Assembly (NCBI RefSeq): GCF_000214595.1
Contig: NZ_AFIG01000001.1
Span: forward strand, 1,158,382 to 1,222,381
Direction of reading: 5' to 3'
DNA from: Methylophaga thalassica MP
GTDB taxonomy: Bacteria > Pseudomonadota > Gammaproteobacteria > Nitrosococcales > Methylophagaceae
Length of the DNA: 64,000 bases
Under the pieces are notes generated by a model. That model made no database searches, had not been told where the DNA came from, and saw only the letters and a list, made by a program, of their open reading frames with translations. Below are positions 34,091 to 43,900 of the stretch, in pieces. Each line of letters opens with the position of its first letter. Position 1 is the stretch's first letter. The position numbers and the translations under genes are program-made.

Positions 34091-36127
34091 CTAAGGAATC
34101 TGAGCCAACTTCTCACGCATTTCTTCTGTCGTTGGTCTCAGCAGTGCCAGACCTTTTTGGCTTCTGCGTTGACTCAAGAAATACAAAATAGGTGCCGCAA
34201 TAAATACTGATGAACTTGTACCAATCACTATGCCAAAAAGCATAGGTAAGGCAAAACTTGAAACGGCTGACCCGCCTGCTATTCCCATCGGTAAAAGTGC
34301 CAAAAATGTGGTAACAGACGTAAATACCGTCCTGGTTAATGTCGACGAAATACTCTCATTCATCATCTGAATAATCGGTTTATCCGGCGTGGCCCGTATG
34401 CTTTCTCGAATACGATCAAACACCACCACTTTATCATTGATGGAATAACCGATAAGGGCTAACAATGCCGCCACTGCCGTCAGATTAAATTCAACACCTG
34501 TTAACGCAAAGAAACCAATGGTTTTAGTTAAATCTAAAGCAATCGTTAATGTTGCAGCGATAGCAAAATGAGATTCAAACCTCACTGTCAGGTAGATTAA
34601 CATCCCTACCCCAGCTAACAAGATAGCCAGGATCGTGTTATCGGAGAAATTACCACTGACTTTAGGGCCTACCATATCGACTTTAGGAAAGTCAGCATCA
34701 GGCTGAATAGTCAGTACGGCTTCTTTTAAATCATTAACTTGCTGTGATGTGGCACCAGGGGCAGTTGATGTCACAGGCAGCCTGACCAGAAAGTCCCCCG
34801 CCTTCCCTGTTTCCTGAATAAGTGCATCTGATAAATGGTGAGTTCCCAGCGTATTTCTGATTTGTTCAACAGATAAATCTGTGGCGTGAACCTCAACTAA
34901 TGTTCCCCCAGTAAAATCAACGCCATATTTCAGACCAGGCTGAAAGAACAACACCACAGCAGCAATAGACAAAATGGCTGACGTTGTCAGGCCAGCATAA
35001 CGCCCACGCAGAAAATTAATCCCCTTGCCACTTAATTTATCTAAGAAATTGAAACCGTTGATCTTTAAAGGCTGTTTTTCTTTACCCCGAATAGACCATT
35101 CCATCAGTAATCGTGTCACGGCAACGGCAGTAAACATTGAAGTCACCAAGCCGATTCCTATCGTCACAGCAAAGCCCTGAACAGGTCCTGTACCAAACAT
35201 AAATAACAAACTTACAGCGATAAGCGTCGTTAAATTTGAATCCAGAATGGTGGTATACGCTTTGTCAAAGCCCTCACGAAGCGCTTTCCAAGACGCTTTA
35301 CCTCGTTTTGATTCTTCCCTGATGCGTTCATTAATAAGAATATTGGCATCCACCGCCATGCCAATGGTCAGGATAATACCGGCAATACCAGGCAGCGTTA
35401 GTGTTGCACCAAGTAAACCCAGTGCACCAAAAATTAGGCCTACGTTGATAGCAAGACCTGTACACGCGATAAGTCCCCATCTGCCATAGATTCCCAACAT
35501 GAAAATCACCACCATAGCTGCGCCTAAGAGGCCGGTTGTTAGCCCCATTTGTATGGCATCACTGCCAAGATCAGGACCAACGGTTCGCTCTTCAATCACA
35601 TGTAATGGAACAGGCAAAGCCCCTGCTCTCAATAATAACGCTAAATTATTCGCTTCAGCGGTAGTGAAATTGCCACTAATCTCACCGCTTCCACCCGGTA
35701 TTTCACTACGTATAACAGGGGCTGTAATGACTTTCCCATCAAGCACGATAGCGAGTGCCCGACCTATATTGTTATGGGTCATATTGCCAAATAATTTGGC
35801 GCCTTCACTATCAAGCTTGAAATTAACTACGGGTTCGCCGGTTTTCTGATTAAAGCCTACCTGAGCATCACGTATATGTTTACCTTCCATGGCCACATGG
35901 GTTTCGAGACGGTAGCGGCTATCCGTATTGATATCTGGGTAAGTCACCGTATTTTTTGTTGTATCAGTGGCTGCCCAATGAAACGTCATTTTTGCCGTGG
36001 TGCCAAGCAGTTCACGAATCTTAGTAGGATCTGCCACACCCGGCATTTGAACCAGAATATCCTGCTTGCCTTGACGGGTAATACTCGGATCAACCAGTCC
36101 CGTTTCATCAAGGCGTTTTCTGACCAC
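34091..36127 (-). CDS. SecDF, C-terminal part after the internal stop
   Basis: Open frame of 678 codons beginning at a GTG downstream of the TAA. It holds most of the SecD P1 domain (VDPSITRQGKQDILVQMPG), the SecD membrane domain (GMAVDANILINERIREE) and the whole SecF half (LKYGVDFTGGTLVEVH, YSINDKVVVFDRIRES). It lacks TM1 and the first P1 strand. No ribosome site is obvious before the GTG, so separate translation is doubtful. Confidence 0.5.
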   Translation of the reverse strand: MVRKRLDETGLVDPSITRQGKQDILVQMPGVADPTKIRELLGTTAKMTFHWAATDTTKNTVTYPDINTDSRYRLETHVAMEGKHIRDAQVGFNQKTGEPVVNFKLDSEGAKLFGNMTHNNIGRALAIVLDGKVITAPVIRSEIPGGSGEISGNFTTAEANNLALLLRAGALPVPLHVIEERTVGPDLGSDAIQMGLTTGLLGAAMVVIFMLGIYGRWGLIACTGLAINVGLIFGALGLLGATLTLPGIAGIILTIGMAVDANILINERIREESKRGKASWKALREGFDKAYTTILDSNLTTLIAVSLLFMFGTGPVQGFAVTIGIGLVTSMFTAVAVTRLLMEWSIRGKEKQPLKINGFNFLDKLSGKGINFLRGRYAGLTTSAILSIAAVVLFFQPGLKYGVDFTGGTLVEVHATDLSVEQIRNTLGTHHLSDALIQETGKAGDFLVRLPVTSTAPGATSQQVNDLKEAVLTIQPDADFPKVDMVGPKVSGNFSDNTILAILLAGVGMLIYLTVRFESHFAIAATLTIALDLTKTIGFFALTGVEFNLTAVAALLALIGYSINDKVVVFDRIRESIRATPDKPIIQMMNESISSTLTRTVFTSVTTFLALLPMGIAGGSAVSSFALPMLFGIVIGTSSSVFIAAPILYFLSQRRSQKGLALLRPTTEEMREKLAQIP

Positions 36128-36163
36128 CTCAAGACTTTGATTAACAACATCCGTGACAAGTGA

Positions 36164-36607
36164 TTAAACCCATCGTTGATCTAAGCTTATTTGAATCCCG
36201 TCCGTTTCTTTTTTGATGTCAAAACGTTTTTTGCCATCTGTTGAATTACGGGCTAACTGACTAGCAAGTTCAACGGATTTATCGATGTCCGCGCTTTTAC
36301 GAATGGGTATATATAAACCTGACTCAGAAATGACAGGACTCGTGTAGTAAATCCCCTGCTTTTGCAACTCGCTGGTCAGTTCAGACTGCAGCAAATCATA
36401 TTGTTTGTTTAATAACTCTTTTGTGTCCGCTTCCAAAAGCAGGTGAGAACCTCCCTGTAAATCCAACCCCATAGAAATGGTCGTGTCGGTATACCAGGCA
36501 GGCAGTTTTTGAGACAAAGAATAAGGAAGAATGTTAGGTAAACTGCACAGCAGCCCGAACACAATCAACAAACCATAAACAATGGTCCGTGAAGACAATG
36601 ATTTCAT
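36164..36607 (-). CDS. SecDF, N-terminal fragment before the internal stop
   Basis: 147 codons: TM1 (about 10-28), the conserved SMGLDLQGGSHLLLE, and the first part of the P1 domain, ending at the TAA. The ATG has an AGAGG site 6 bp upstream, which is predicted to be hidden in RNA structure (see 36613-36685). Not functional alone as a Sec component. Confidence 0.5.
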   Translation of the reverse strand: MKSLSSRTIVYGLLIVFGLLCSLPNILPYSLSQKLPAWYTDTTISMGLDLQGGSHLLLEADTKELLNKQYDLLQSELTSELQKQGIYYTSPVISESGLYIPIRKSADIDKSVELASQLARNSTDGKKRFDIKKETDGIQISLDQRWV

Positions 36608-36612
36608 GAAAA

Positions 36613-36685
36613 ACCTCTAACGTTTTCGAAATAAAAAAGCCCTGGCCAAAGGGCCGATTTGTATGGACGAAACTAAGCTAGAGGT
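36613..36685 (-). promoter_or_regulatory. RNA structure predicted to mask the secD ribosome site
   Basis: On the minus-strand transcript, ACCTCTAGC (36685-36677, within the last Pro-Pro-Leu-Ala codons of the upstream gene) is complementary to GTTAGAGGT (36621-36613), which contains the secD Shine-Dalgarno AGAGG: nine pairs including one G-U. A second ACCTCTA copy lies at 36710-36704. A ribosome stalled on the RAPP codons would cover the first strand and free the secD site. This is the design known for SecM, MifM and VemP; here it is a prediction. Confidence 0.55.
36632..36656 (-). terminator. GC hairpin with U-run between the RAPP gene and secD
   Basis: On the minus strand, GCCCT-TTGGCC-AGGGC followed by TTTTTT. 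It can act as an intrinsic terminator or attenuator, and lies inside the loop of the larger predicted structure. Confidence 0.55.
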
Positions 36686-37056
36686 GGCGCCCTCAAAGGC
36701 GGATAGAGGTAATAACGAGAAAAAGGCGTTGCTTCTGTAATGTCTTTAAATACAAAACAGACTGAACCCCAGTTTTTCGGATGTTGATTTTGTGAGTGAC
36801 AAATAGCCCACAAAGGTAAGTCAATATCAGGAAAAAATGCTTCAGCAGACTGATTTTTAATTTCAGCTATTCGAAGAAAGTATCCCTGCGTATTAAATGA
36901 ATCAAGATGACTAATAAGCCCGTGATTAATCTCATTGCTTGAGTCACTCTTAGCATAGGAAGCTATTGGCAGAGCCAGCAACAACAACGACAAAAAGCAT
37001 ATCCCCAAAAGGGATAAGACATAGCGTTGAGAGAGAGATTGTTCGGATTTATACAT
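36673..37056 (-). CDS. Putative secDF arrest peptide (secreted, C-terminal RAPP motif)
   Basis: 127 residues directly upstream of secDF, 65 bp before its ATG. It has an N-terminal Sec signal or anchor (hydrophobic about 13-32, ending SYA) and a short non-repetitive body (about 90 residues). It ends YYLYPPLRAPPLA. The RAPP at 122-125 is the stalling motif of the ApdA/ApdP class of translation-arrest peptides, which are also secreted proteins encoded upstream of secDF; VemP plays the same part before Vibrio secDF2. When secretion is slow the ribosome would stall at the second Pro, open the RNA helix over the secD ribosome site and induce SecDF. The position, signal sequence, motif and RNA complementarity all agree, but stalling is not shown. 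I know of no overall family match. Confidence 0.7.
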   Translation of the reverse strand: MYKSEQSLSQRYVLSLLGICFLSLLLLALPIASYAKSDSSNEINHGLISHLDSFNTQGYFLRIAEIKNQSAEAFFPDIDLPLWAICHSQNQHPKNWGSVCFVFKDITEATPFSRYYLYPPLRAPPLA

Positions 37057-37204
37057 GACTGGATTAGAGGTACAGGGATATACCGTTAACTGGATGGCGA
37101 AATCGTATCACGTTTTTATTCAAGTCTGTTTAATTATTAATAGACACGAACAGTAAGCATCACATCGTGTTATTCAGAATGTTTTTGTGTCGATTTTAGA
37201 GCGG

Positions 37205-37270
37205 TTCAAAATTTAAAAACTGACATTCATTGTGGGTTATCATCACCCTGCAGAATTTAAAATTCAAAAT
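37205..37270 (+). repeat. Palindromic intergenic repeat, copy C
   Basis: Starts TTCAAAATTTAAAAACTGAC, core GGGTTATCATCACCC, ends CTGCAGAATTTAAAATTCAA. The core is 3 bp longer than in A and B. It ends 4 bp before the stop of the HNH gene, in the gap 37057-37273, which otherwise holds only the upstream region of the RAPP-tailed gene. Confidence 0.75.
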
Positions 37271-37273
37271 CGT

Positions 37274-37963
37274 CTAATAAATGCTTTTTAGTCTGTCTAT
37301 TAACGAATCCAGTACACGATGTTCCATATGTATTTCGAGTTTATCCGCGACGAGTTCTTGTAATTTGATCGCTGTGGTTATGTAACTGATTTGTTCATCA
37401 ATAGAAAATCTTGCCCAGTTTTCATTACTTTTACGAGCATTGTGTGCTCGGAGTAACAACTGCAAATTATCTGGATGATGCTGACCAGACTCTGATGCAT
37501 TTAATAATGACTTGGCATGATCCACTTCAAAGTCCAAACCAAAAAACGCTTTGAGTTGTTTGGCTATATTTTCAAATTCAGTCAATCGATACCGTTCATG
37601 TGTCGACATTGTACTAAGTGATTGTTTAATAATGTCATCACGTTTTAGTGGCGCGATATCTTCTTCGATTTCTTGTGCTTGATGGATTTGTCGAAGCGGT
37701 TCAGGTACATAACGAACACGTTTAGGTTTATCGCTGGTATCTATTTCGACTAACTCATCATAGGCACCACGGCTTAATGCAGAACTGATCCTTGCTGCTA
37801 TCTCTCTGATGCCTGTGGTGTCATTAAGTTGATTAGCGGCTTCTAACTCGGCTTTTTCTAAGAGGTCTGGGTACATTTCACCGAACTTCTTCGCCCAGTC
37901 AGAAACAATGACCCAATCATCAAATGTTTTTAATGCTTCTAAATATTTATCAATTATTCTCAT
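37274..37963 (-). CDS. HNH-endonuclease-like protein beside the type I RM genes
   Basis: 229 residues. The C-terminal part has an HNH/beta-beta-alpha-metal pattern: FEVDHAKSLLNASESG, then HHPDNLQLLLRAHNARKS, with the D-H pair, the Asn and the final His-Asn-Ala-Arg spaced as in HNH nucleases. The N-terminal 90 residues look like a helical DNA- or protein-binding domain (DWAKKFGEMYPDLLEKAE). It lies 147 bp after hsdS on the same strand, suggesting it belongs to the restriction island, as an extra nuclease or regulator. The exact family was not identified. Confidence 0.7.
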   Translation of the reverse strand: MRIIDKYLEALKTFDDWVIVSDWAKKFGEMYPDLLEKAELEAANQLNDTTGIREIAARISSALSRGAYDELVEIDTSDKPKRVRYVPEPLRQIHQAQEIEEDIAPLKRDDIIKQSLSTMSTHERYRLTEFENIAKQLKAFFGLDFEVDHAKSLLNASESGQHHPDNLQLLLRAHNARKSNENWARFSIDEQISYITTAIKLQELVADKLEIHMEHRVLDSLIDRLKSIY

Positions 37964-38109
37964 TATATGTCTTTGTTTTTATTATTTATGCAGTCCATGC
38001 TTCAGATAAGGATTCTGCTTGTTTAAGGCATAACTACACCTGTCCCCTTTTTCGCACGATCATGAACAAAAACTATTACGAGAAGCACTGTGAAAATGAA
38101 TGTCAGTGA

Positions 38110-39261
38110 TCATTTTACAGTTACCTGACCGTTCATTAGCATCGGGAGAAGCCAGTCGCGGAGAGCTATTAGCTCTCTATTTTCGAGGCTTCGCTCAAAT
38201 ATCATTTTGTTGTAATTCGTAACGATCTCATCATACTTTTTGAGCAAATTCGAAGTTGGATAAGCAAGTGTCAGCGAATGCAAATCGTTTTTTGTGATAG
38301 AGCCAAAGGTTGTACCTTCGGAGTTTCGACGGTCAAAAATCTGTTTAAAATACTTCATCACGTAAAACAGAAAACCATCTGAGCCGGTTTTACTGTTTAA
38401 TGCAGCTAAGCCTCGACCAATACAGCAGTCGGTATTAGCAATATTCATATCACCTACTGGTGCACGAACGCTTAATAATATGTCGCCTTTCTTTGCCATG
38501 CGGCTAGGCGCTGTCGTGTACTGGCGTGTGGTAGGGAACAACCAACCAAAGTCTGTAGAACCTTGATAAAAAATGGTTCCAACGCCTTCATCATTATACG
38601 AACTCCCCTCTGGGGATTGACCTATCGTGATGTTCGCTATTTCAGATAGCGTTTTGTCGCTCCACCCCTCCGGTATTTCGCGCTTTAGGGTTGGGTTGTA
38701 GACCATTTTACCGCCGGAGGTTTTGTAGGGTTTGCCGTTGGCGTCGGGGAAATCGAACTGTACAAACCAATAGTCGTACAGGGTTTTAGCCATGGCTTCC
38801 AGCTCGGCGTTGATGCGGTTATTGAGTTCGATTTTTTGGTCGATGACACTCAACACATTGGCGATTTCTGTTTGTTCATCACCTGTAATATCGCGAAAGT
38901 GGATGCCTGTGAGAATTGGCATAGTCAAAAATTTAGTCTGAGAGCCTTGTGACTTTTCCCGTAATCTCTTTAATTCGAGTTTTAGTGCGTAATAAACATA
39001 ATCAATATTGAAGCCTTCTTTGGCGGTTAGAATATAAGTGCGCTGGTAAGCATTGAATTTCCCCTTGTACCGACTTACATGAAAATTCCCCCGGGCATTG
39101 TTACCAGCTACAAGCACAACATCATCATCATATGCAAAGTGATCTATCTGATCAGGGAATTCAGCACAAGTAAAAAATGGATATTCTCCGCCTGAAACCG
39201 CTTGATTGGCATCTAGTTTTCCGGTTGATATGTTACAAGCAAGACCTATTGTTTTATCCAT
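38110..39261 (-). CDS. hsdS: Type I restriction-modification specificity subunit HsdS
   Basis: 383 residues with two target recognition domains separated and followed by conserved helical spacers. TRD1 starts at the very N-terminus (GEYPFFTCAEFPDQIDHFAY). The central repeat is EIANVLSVIDQKIELNNRIN. TRD2 begins near WSDKTLSEIANITIGQSPEG, and the second spacer carries YDEIVTNYNKMIFERSLENR. The subunit sets the split DNA recognition sequence, which cannot be deduced here. It overlaps hsdM by 8 bp. Confidence 0.93.
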   Translation of the reverse strand: MDKTIGLACNISTGKLDANQAVSGGEYPFFTCAEFPDQIDHFAYDDDVVLVAGNNARGNFHVSRYKGKFNAYQRTYILTAKEGFNIDYVYYALKLELKRLREKSQGSQTKFLTMPILTGIHFRDITGDEQTEIANVLSVIDQKIELNNRINAELEAMAKTLYDYWFVQFDFPDANGKPYKTSGGKMVYNPTLKREIPEGWSDKTLSEIANITIGQSPEGSSYNDEGVGTIFYQGSTDFGWLFPTTRQYTTAPSRMAKKGDILLSVRAPVGDMNIANTDCCIGRGLAALNSKTGSDGFLFYVMKYFKQIFDRRNSEGTTFGSITKNDLHSLTLAYPTSNLLKKYDEIVTNYNKMIFERSLENRELIALRDWLLPMLMNGQVTVK

Positions 39262-40891
39262 TAAACTTCAACCCCACCAACTGCTTTTTAATCTCCGTTT
39301 CCAATTCATGAGACTGACTAAACAGGTTATCTAGGTTACTGGTAAAACCCTGCATCTTTTGTGCGAATTGCTCTGGGGTAATATCCACATATTCGATTTT
39401 GACATCAAAGTACTGGCCAGCACTTAACGAGTAATTTTTAGCTACGATGTCGGCATAACTGACCGCGACGGAAAAATCTTCTACAGCTTGTTTAGCGTTA
39501 AAGACATCAATAATTTGTTTTTCTTCATCTGGCGTTAATACGGTTTTTTGGTTTTTACCGTCTTTGACTTTTTCGCCCAAGTTTGAGGCGTCCACCAGTA
39601 CTACATCGCCATCGTTACTGGCATCGATAAACAGAATAGAGACGTTGGTGCCGGTAGTGGCGAAGATATTGGATGGCATAGAAACCACACCCGCCAGCAT
39701 TTTGTTTTTCACCAAATGTTCACGGATTTTCTTGTCGATACCCGATTGCGCGGTAATAAAACCGGTTGGCACTACCACCGCCGCTTTGCCGCCCGGTTTA
39801 AGCGAAGCAATGATGTGCTGTAAAAACAGCGAATAAATCGCCATTTTGTCTTTTGCTTTCGCCGGTGCTTTAGGAATACCGGCAAAGAAGCGTTCTTTGT
39901 TTTCTTTGCTGTCGAGCTCATCCCTAAAATCGCTGAAATCGAGCTTAAACGGTGGGTTAGAGACGATATAATCGAAGCGCTTTAACTCTTTTCCGTCCTT
40001 ATGATAGGGGTGCTGAACAGTATTACCTTGAATCACATTCGGGATAGAGTGCACCAAATTGTTTAAGATCAGGTTTAAACGCAGCAGGTTAGAGGATTTT
40101 TGTGAAATATCCTGGGTGTAAATGCTACAGCGGTTTTCACCAATGGCGTGGGCGACATTCATCAATAGCGTGCCCGAACCTGCGGATGGGTCGTAACAGG
40201 CAACATTTCGTACTGTGCCTCGCTCAGCTTGTGGTACGAGGATTTCGGCCATAATACGCGCCACCGCATGAGGGGTAAAATACTCGGCGTATTTGCCGCC
40301 AGAGTTGCTGTTGTAGTCTTTGATCAGGTATTCAAAGATGGTGGCGTAGAAGTCGAATTTTTGGGTAAAAATACGCTCAAAACTGAATTCCACCAGTTTG
40401 TTGATAATGGCGCGACAGAAGGCATCGCGTTTTGAGTCGTCGGCAATATATTGGCTGATGCGGTCGAACAGTACCACTTTCGCGCCGCCATCGGTTTTAA
40501 CCGCGAATACATCGTTATTGGTAATGGCAATGTCGATAAGAGTATCGTCAAATAGCTTGGCAAAGTCAGGCGCGTTTTGTTGGCTAAACAGGTAGCTTAT
40601 AAAGTGCTGCGGTTTTAGCCGTGCCGTATCGCCGCCCATTTGCAGTTGTAGCATGTCGAGGTCGTCTTCGCTCATGGCTACTAGCACTTCTTCCCACTTA
40701 TCGGCTTTAGCTATAGTGTCGTCGAGCTTTTTGGCTTCAAAGGCGAACTTGTCGTTTAAAAACTTATACAAAAAGGTTTGGGTAATGATTTTAAATTCGT
40801 TACCGTCGTTCCCTAAACCATAGTTGGCACAGATGCTTTTTAAGCTGTCAATCAGGGTTTTGGTTTTTTGCTGAAACTCTAATTCAACCAT
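39254..40891 (-). CDS. hsdM: Type I restriction-modification methyltransferase HsdM
   Basis: 545 residues: an N-terminal helical HsdM domain, the SAM-binding motif I (CYDPSAGSGTLLMNVAHAIG) and the catalytic NPPF motif (YIVSNPPFKLDF) for N6-adenine methylation. A C-terminal helical region contacts HsdS. The length is usual. It starts 34 bp after the hsdR stop. With HsdS it forms the modification enzyme, and with HsdR the restriction complex. Confidence 0.95.
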   Translation of the reverse strand: MVELEFQQKTKTLIDSLKSICANYGLGNDGNEFKIITQTFLYKFLNDKFAFEAKKLDDTIAKADKWEEVLVAMSEDDLDMLQLQMGGDTARLKPQHFISYLFSQQNAPDFAKLFDDTLIDIAITNNDVFAVKTDGGAKVVLFDRISQYIADDSKRDAFCRAIINKLVEFSFERIFTQKFDFYATIFEYLIKDYNSNSGGKYAEYFTPHAVARIMAEILVPQAERGTVRNVACYDPSAGSGTLLMNVAHAIGENRCSIYTQDISQKSSNLLRLNLILNNLVHSIPNVIQGNTVQHPYHKDGKELKRFDYIVSNPPFKLDFSDFRDELDSKENKERFFAGIPKAPAKAKDKMAIYSLFLQHIIASLKPGGKAAVVVPTGFITAQSGIDKKIREHLVKNKMLAGVVSMPSNIFATTGTNVSILFIDASNDGDVVLVDASNLGEKVKDGKNQKTVLTPDEEKQIIDVFNAKQAVEDFSVAVSYADIVAKNYSLSAGQYFDVKIEYVDITPEQFAQKMQGFTSNLDNLFSQSHELETEIKKQLVGLKFNG

Positions 40892-40924
40892 TTTCTATTT
40901 ACTTCCTAATCAGTTTTACCCGCA

Positions 40925-43900
40925 TTACCACGCTTGGCTGCCGGTATTAAATTCTTTTAAATATTCCGCGACGACGAGGTGATTAATGTAACGCGAGGCG
41001 TCGGCGTTGAGTTTGATGTTTTGCTCTTTCATAAAACGGCTAATCACCAATGGCATCATTTGCCGTTCGAAGTAGCTTTCGTTATCCAATACTTGGCTAT
41101 TGTTGAGTACTTGCTCGTCGGCATCTTGTTTCACGCCTGCCAATGCTTCAAAAATTTTACGTTCTGATTCGCTAATGTCGCTTTGGCTTTGCTGGCGCTC
41201 TTGCAAGCGCTTATGAATACGGGTGTATTTGGCATCGCCTAAGTACTTTTGCCGCAGTTGGTTGTTTTGGCGGTTGAGCTCTTTGACGCGGTCGTGAATT
41301 TTATTCAGCGCGTCAATATTGGCAACCATTTCATCTTGAGTCACTTCGCTGAGGTTTTTCTTCTTAAATAGGCGCTCTAGCTCTTCTTTTAAGCTAATAA
41401 ACTGTGGGTCTTGCTGGTCAAAGTTGCTGGCCAGCGCCTCGCGGGTTTGGCGTAGGGTGTTTTTGAGCTTGTCGGCCAAAACTAGCTCTTCTTCGCCGAT
41501 TTTTACAAACTTGAAAATCACGTCTTCTAAGGCGCGGTTGAGCAGGTTACTGGTGTCTTCGCCGCTTTCTAAATCGTTTTTAAGGTTGAGTAAATCTAGA
41601 TGGTTGCTGGTTTCGCGATACAGCACATTGAGCTTGGCAAAATCCAGTTCATCGAGAAAGTCATACTCACCTTGCAAGCGGATCAAGTTATACAAACTAC
41701 GAGCATCACCTAAGGCTTTCTTTAGCGCTAGTATGGTATCGCGGTCTTGTATTTGGCTGATCTGATTGCAGAACTCTTCCATGTTGTCGGTATCAAAACG
41801 GAACAGTACGTCTTTGATGTGCTCGATTTCTTGTTTGATCTCTTCTGGAGATTTAAATAAGTCTGAGTAATGCTCAAGTTCATCGCCTAGCTCAGCTTGC
41901 AACTCATCAAAGTAAGCTTGATTAGTGGCATCAAACTCTTTGCGAATATCGGCAAAGTCAACCACATAACCATAGCGGAAGTCTTCATATGGGCGATTTA
42001 CACGTGTGAGTGCTTGTAGCAAATTATGCTTCCTGATTACCCGGCCAAGATAGAGTTTTTTGAGTCGCTTAGCATCAAAACCAGTCAGTAGCATGTTGTA
42101 GACAAATAAGAAATCGATCTTGCCTGCTTTAAAATCCTCTACCCAGTCTTTACGATCATCTTTAGTGCCAACATCATGCAAGATCAAGGCACCTTTTTTT
42201 ACCTTTTGTGATTGTTTGATTGACTTCACATAGGATGGGGATGGCTCAGCAACTTCTAATACCGAATCATACATTTCATGTGATATGTGCTCTTTAATAA
42301 GAGTTTTTTCAGCATAAATCTCATTGAAAATCTCAAACATCTGCTTAGCTTGATCTGAGCTATCGCATATAACCATACCGCCAATACTGTTATCGTTTAA
42401 CGCACCACGGCTTTTTTCAAAGTCGGTGATAATATAATCAAGCATCGGCTCAACAAAACTTCGATGAGAGTATATGAGCTTACGATCAACATCCCCCATT
42501 TTCACTTCAGCTTCTTCTAATGCTTTTTGTAGTTTGATTTTGTATTGGGTGGAGATTTCTTCACGAATTAATCTTAAAGTGTAACCATCAGCAATGGATG
42601 CGTTGTAGTAATACTTATGTATGTAATCGCCGAATAACATACGTGAGTTATAGTCATCACCCAATAACGGTGTACCAGTTAAACCAATTTTAATCGCGTT
42701 GGTATCTGACTGACTTAAGTTAGCTAAAAAACTACCCTTTGGGTTATAGCTTCTGTGGACTTCATCCAGAAAATAGATACGTTGAATAGCAACGTTATAG
42801 TCTTTGGTAGTTACCACATCTGGATCATCTTCAAATTTCTGGATATTAACCACAGTAATTTCTGGCTTACCGGAATGGTTGTGGATCACTTGTGTTGCTT
42901 TGATATCACGCGTAAATGCATCACGCGAATTAATCGTGTGTACTGTCAGACCTCGAGTAGTGAACTCTGTTTTTGCCTGTTGCAGCAGGTCTAAGCGGTC
43001 AACAATAAAGTAAAACTTAGGGACTATTTGTTGCTGTTGGAAATAATCAGTTAAAAAACGTACGTTATAAAAAGTAAGAGCGGTTTTACCACTGCCCTGA
43101 GTGTGCCAAATAATCCCCTTTTTCAATCCATCATTAAGCTTACTTTCAATCGACTTCGTGGCGAACAATTGTGGGTAACGCATAATGTGTTTTTGTAGCC
43201 CATCTGGCTCAGATACATAAGCCAACGCATATTGCAGAACAAATGCCAAGCGCTCACGGCTCAACAATGATGTGCAGATACGATTTGTCGGCCGTTCAGG
43301 TTGCTTATTAGTTTGAAACTCTGGATTACTGCGGATTACTTCCAAGTTATTATCTTTTAAAACCTTAAGTTCATCTGAATCTGATAGCGGTTTTAATATT
43401 GCTGTTAGGTTTAAAATTTCTTCTTCACGAAAGTAGTTGAATGTGGGCTTTTGATAGGAGCTGCTCGCATAAAATGCGCCTTGTACTGGCTCTGGATCAC
43501 CATCGTCATACTCCATATTATTAGAGAAAATCATAAACTGGGTGATATTAGCGAAACGCTTGAACTTAGGATTCTGAAAACGTTTATTAATACGGTCACG
43601 TTCAGCCAGAATTCCCTCACGGTTATTTGGTTTTTTCACCTCAATAAACACCAGAGGCATTCCGTTTATTAACAGAGTGATATCGGGGCGAAACTCTTCG
43701 TCACCATTTTGGCAAGTCAATTCGGTGACTACATGAAAACTGTTATTATCGAAGTTCTCAAAGTCGATGAGCTTGGTGTTGGAACGCTCTGAGATGCGTT
43801 CAAAAAAAGCACGGCCTAAGTCTTCGTTATCAAGTTCTAATTTAATATCAGCAAGCAATCTTTTTACATCGGTTGGCTCAGTGCCAGGGTTGATCTTAAG

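Larger units (their letters stand above)
34091..36607 (-). pseudogene. secDF: SecDF fusion interrupted by an in-frame stop
   Basis: The region encodes a SecD-SecF fusion of about 838 residues, an accessory motor of Sec protein export. The two parts are in the same frame, separated by a single TAA at 36164-36166. The upstream part ends ISLDQRWV and, after the stop, the frame continues SLVTDVVNQSLEVVRKRLDE, the expected continuation of the P1 domain. No frameshift or lost segment is evident, so one base change from a CAA, GAA or AAA codon would explain it. Everything else is intact: SecD motifs (SMGLDLQGGSHLLLE), FTGGTLVEV-type SecF start and both sets of six membrane segments. It could be a true pseudogene, a sequencing error, or a gene with readthrough. 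The gene is preceded by a putative arrest peptide. Confidence 0.8.

Noticed and set aside
36128-36163. Frameshift in secDF
   Set aside because: Both parts are in the same frame; only a single stop codon separates them.
32078-37270. Repeat copies as a CRISPR array
   Set aside because: Only three dispersed copies hundreds to thousands of bases apart, in mixed orientation, with no regular spacers and no cas genes.
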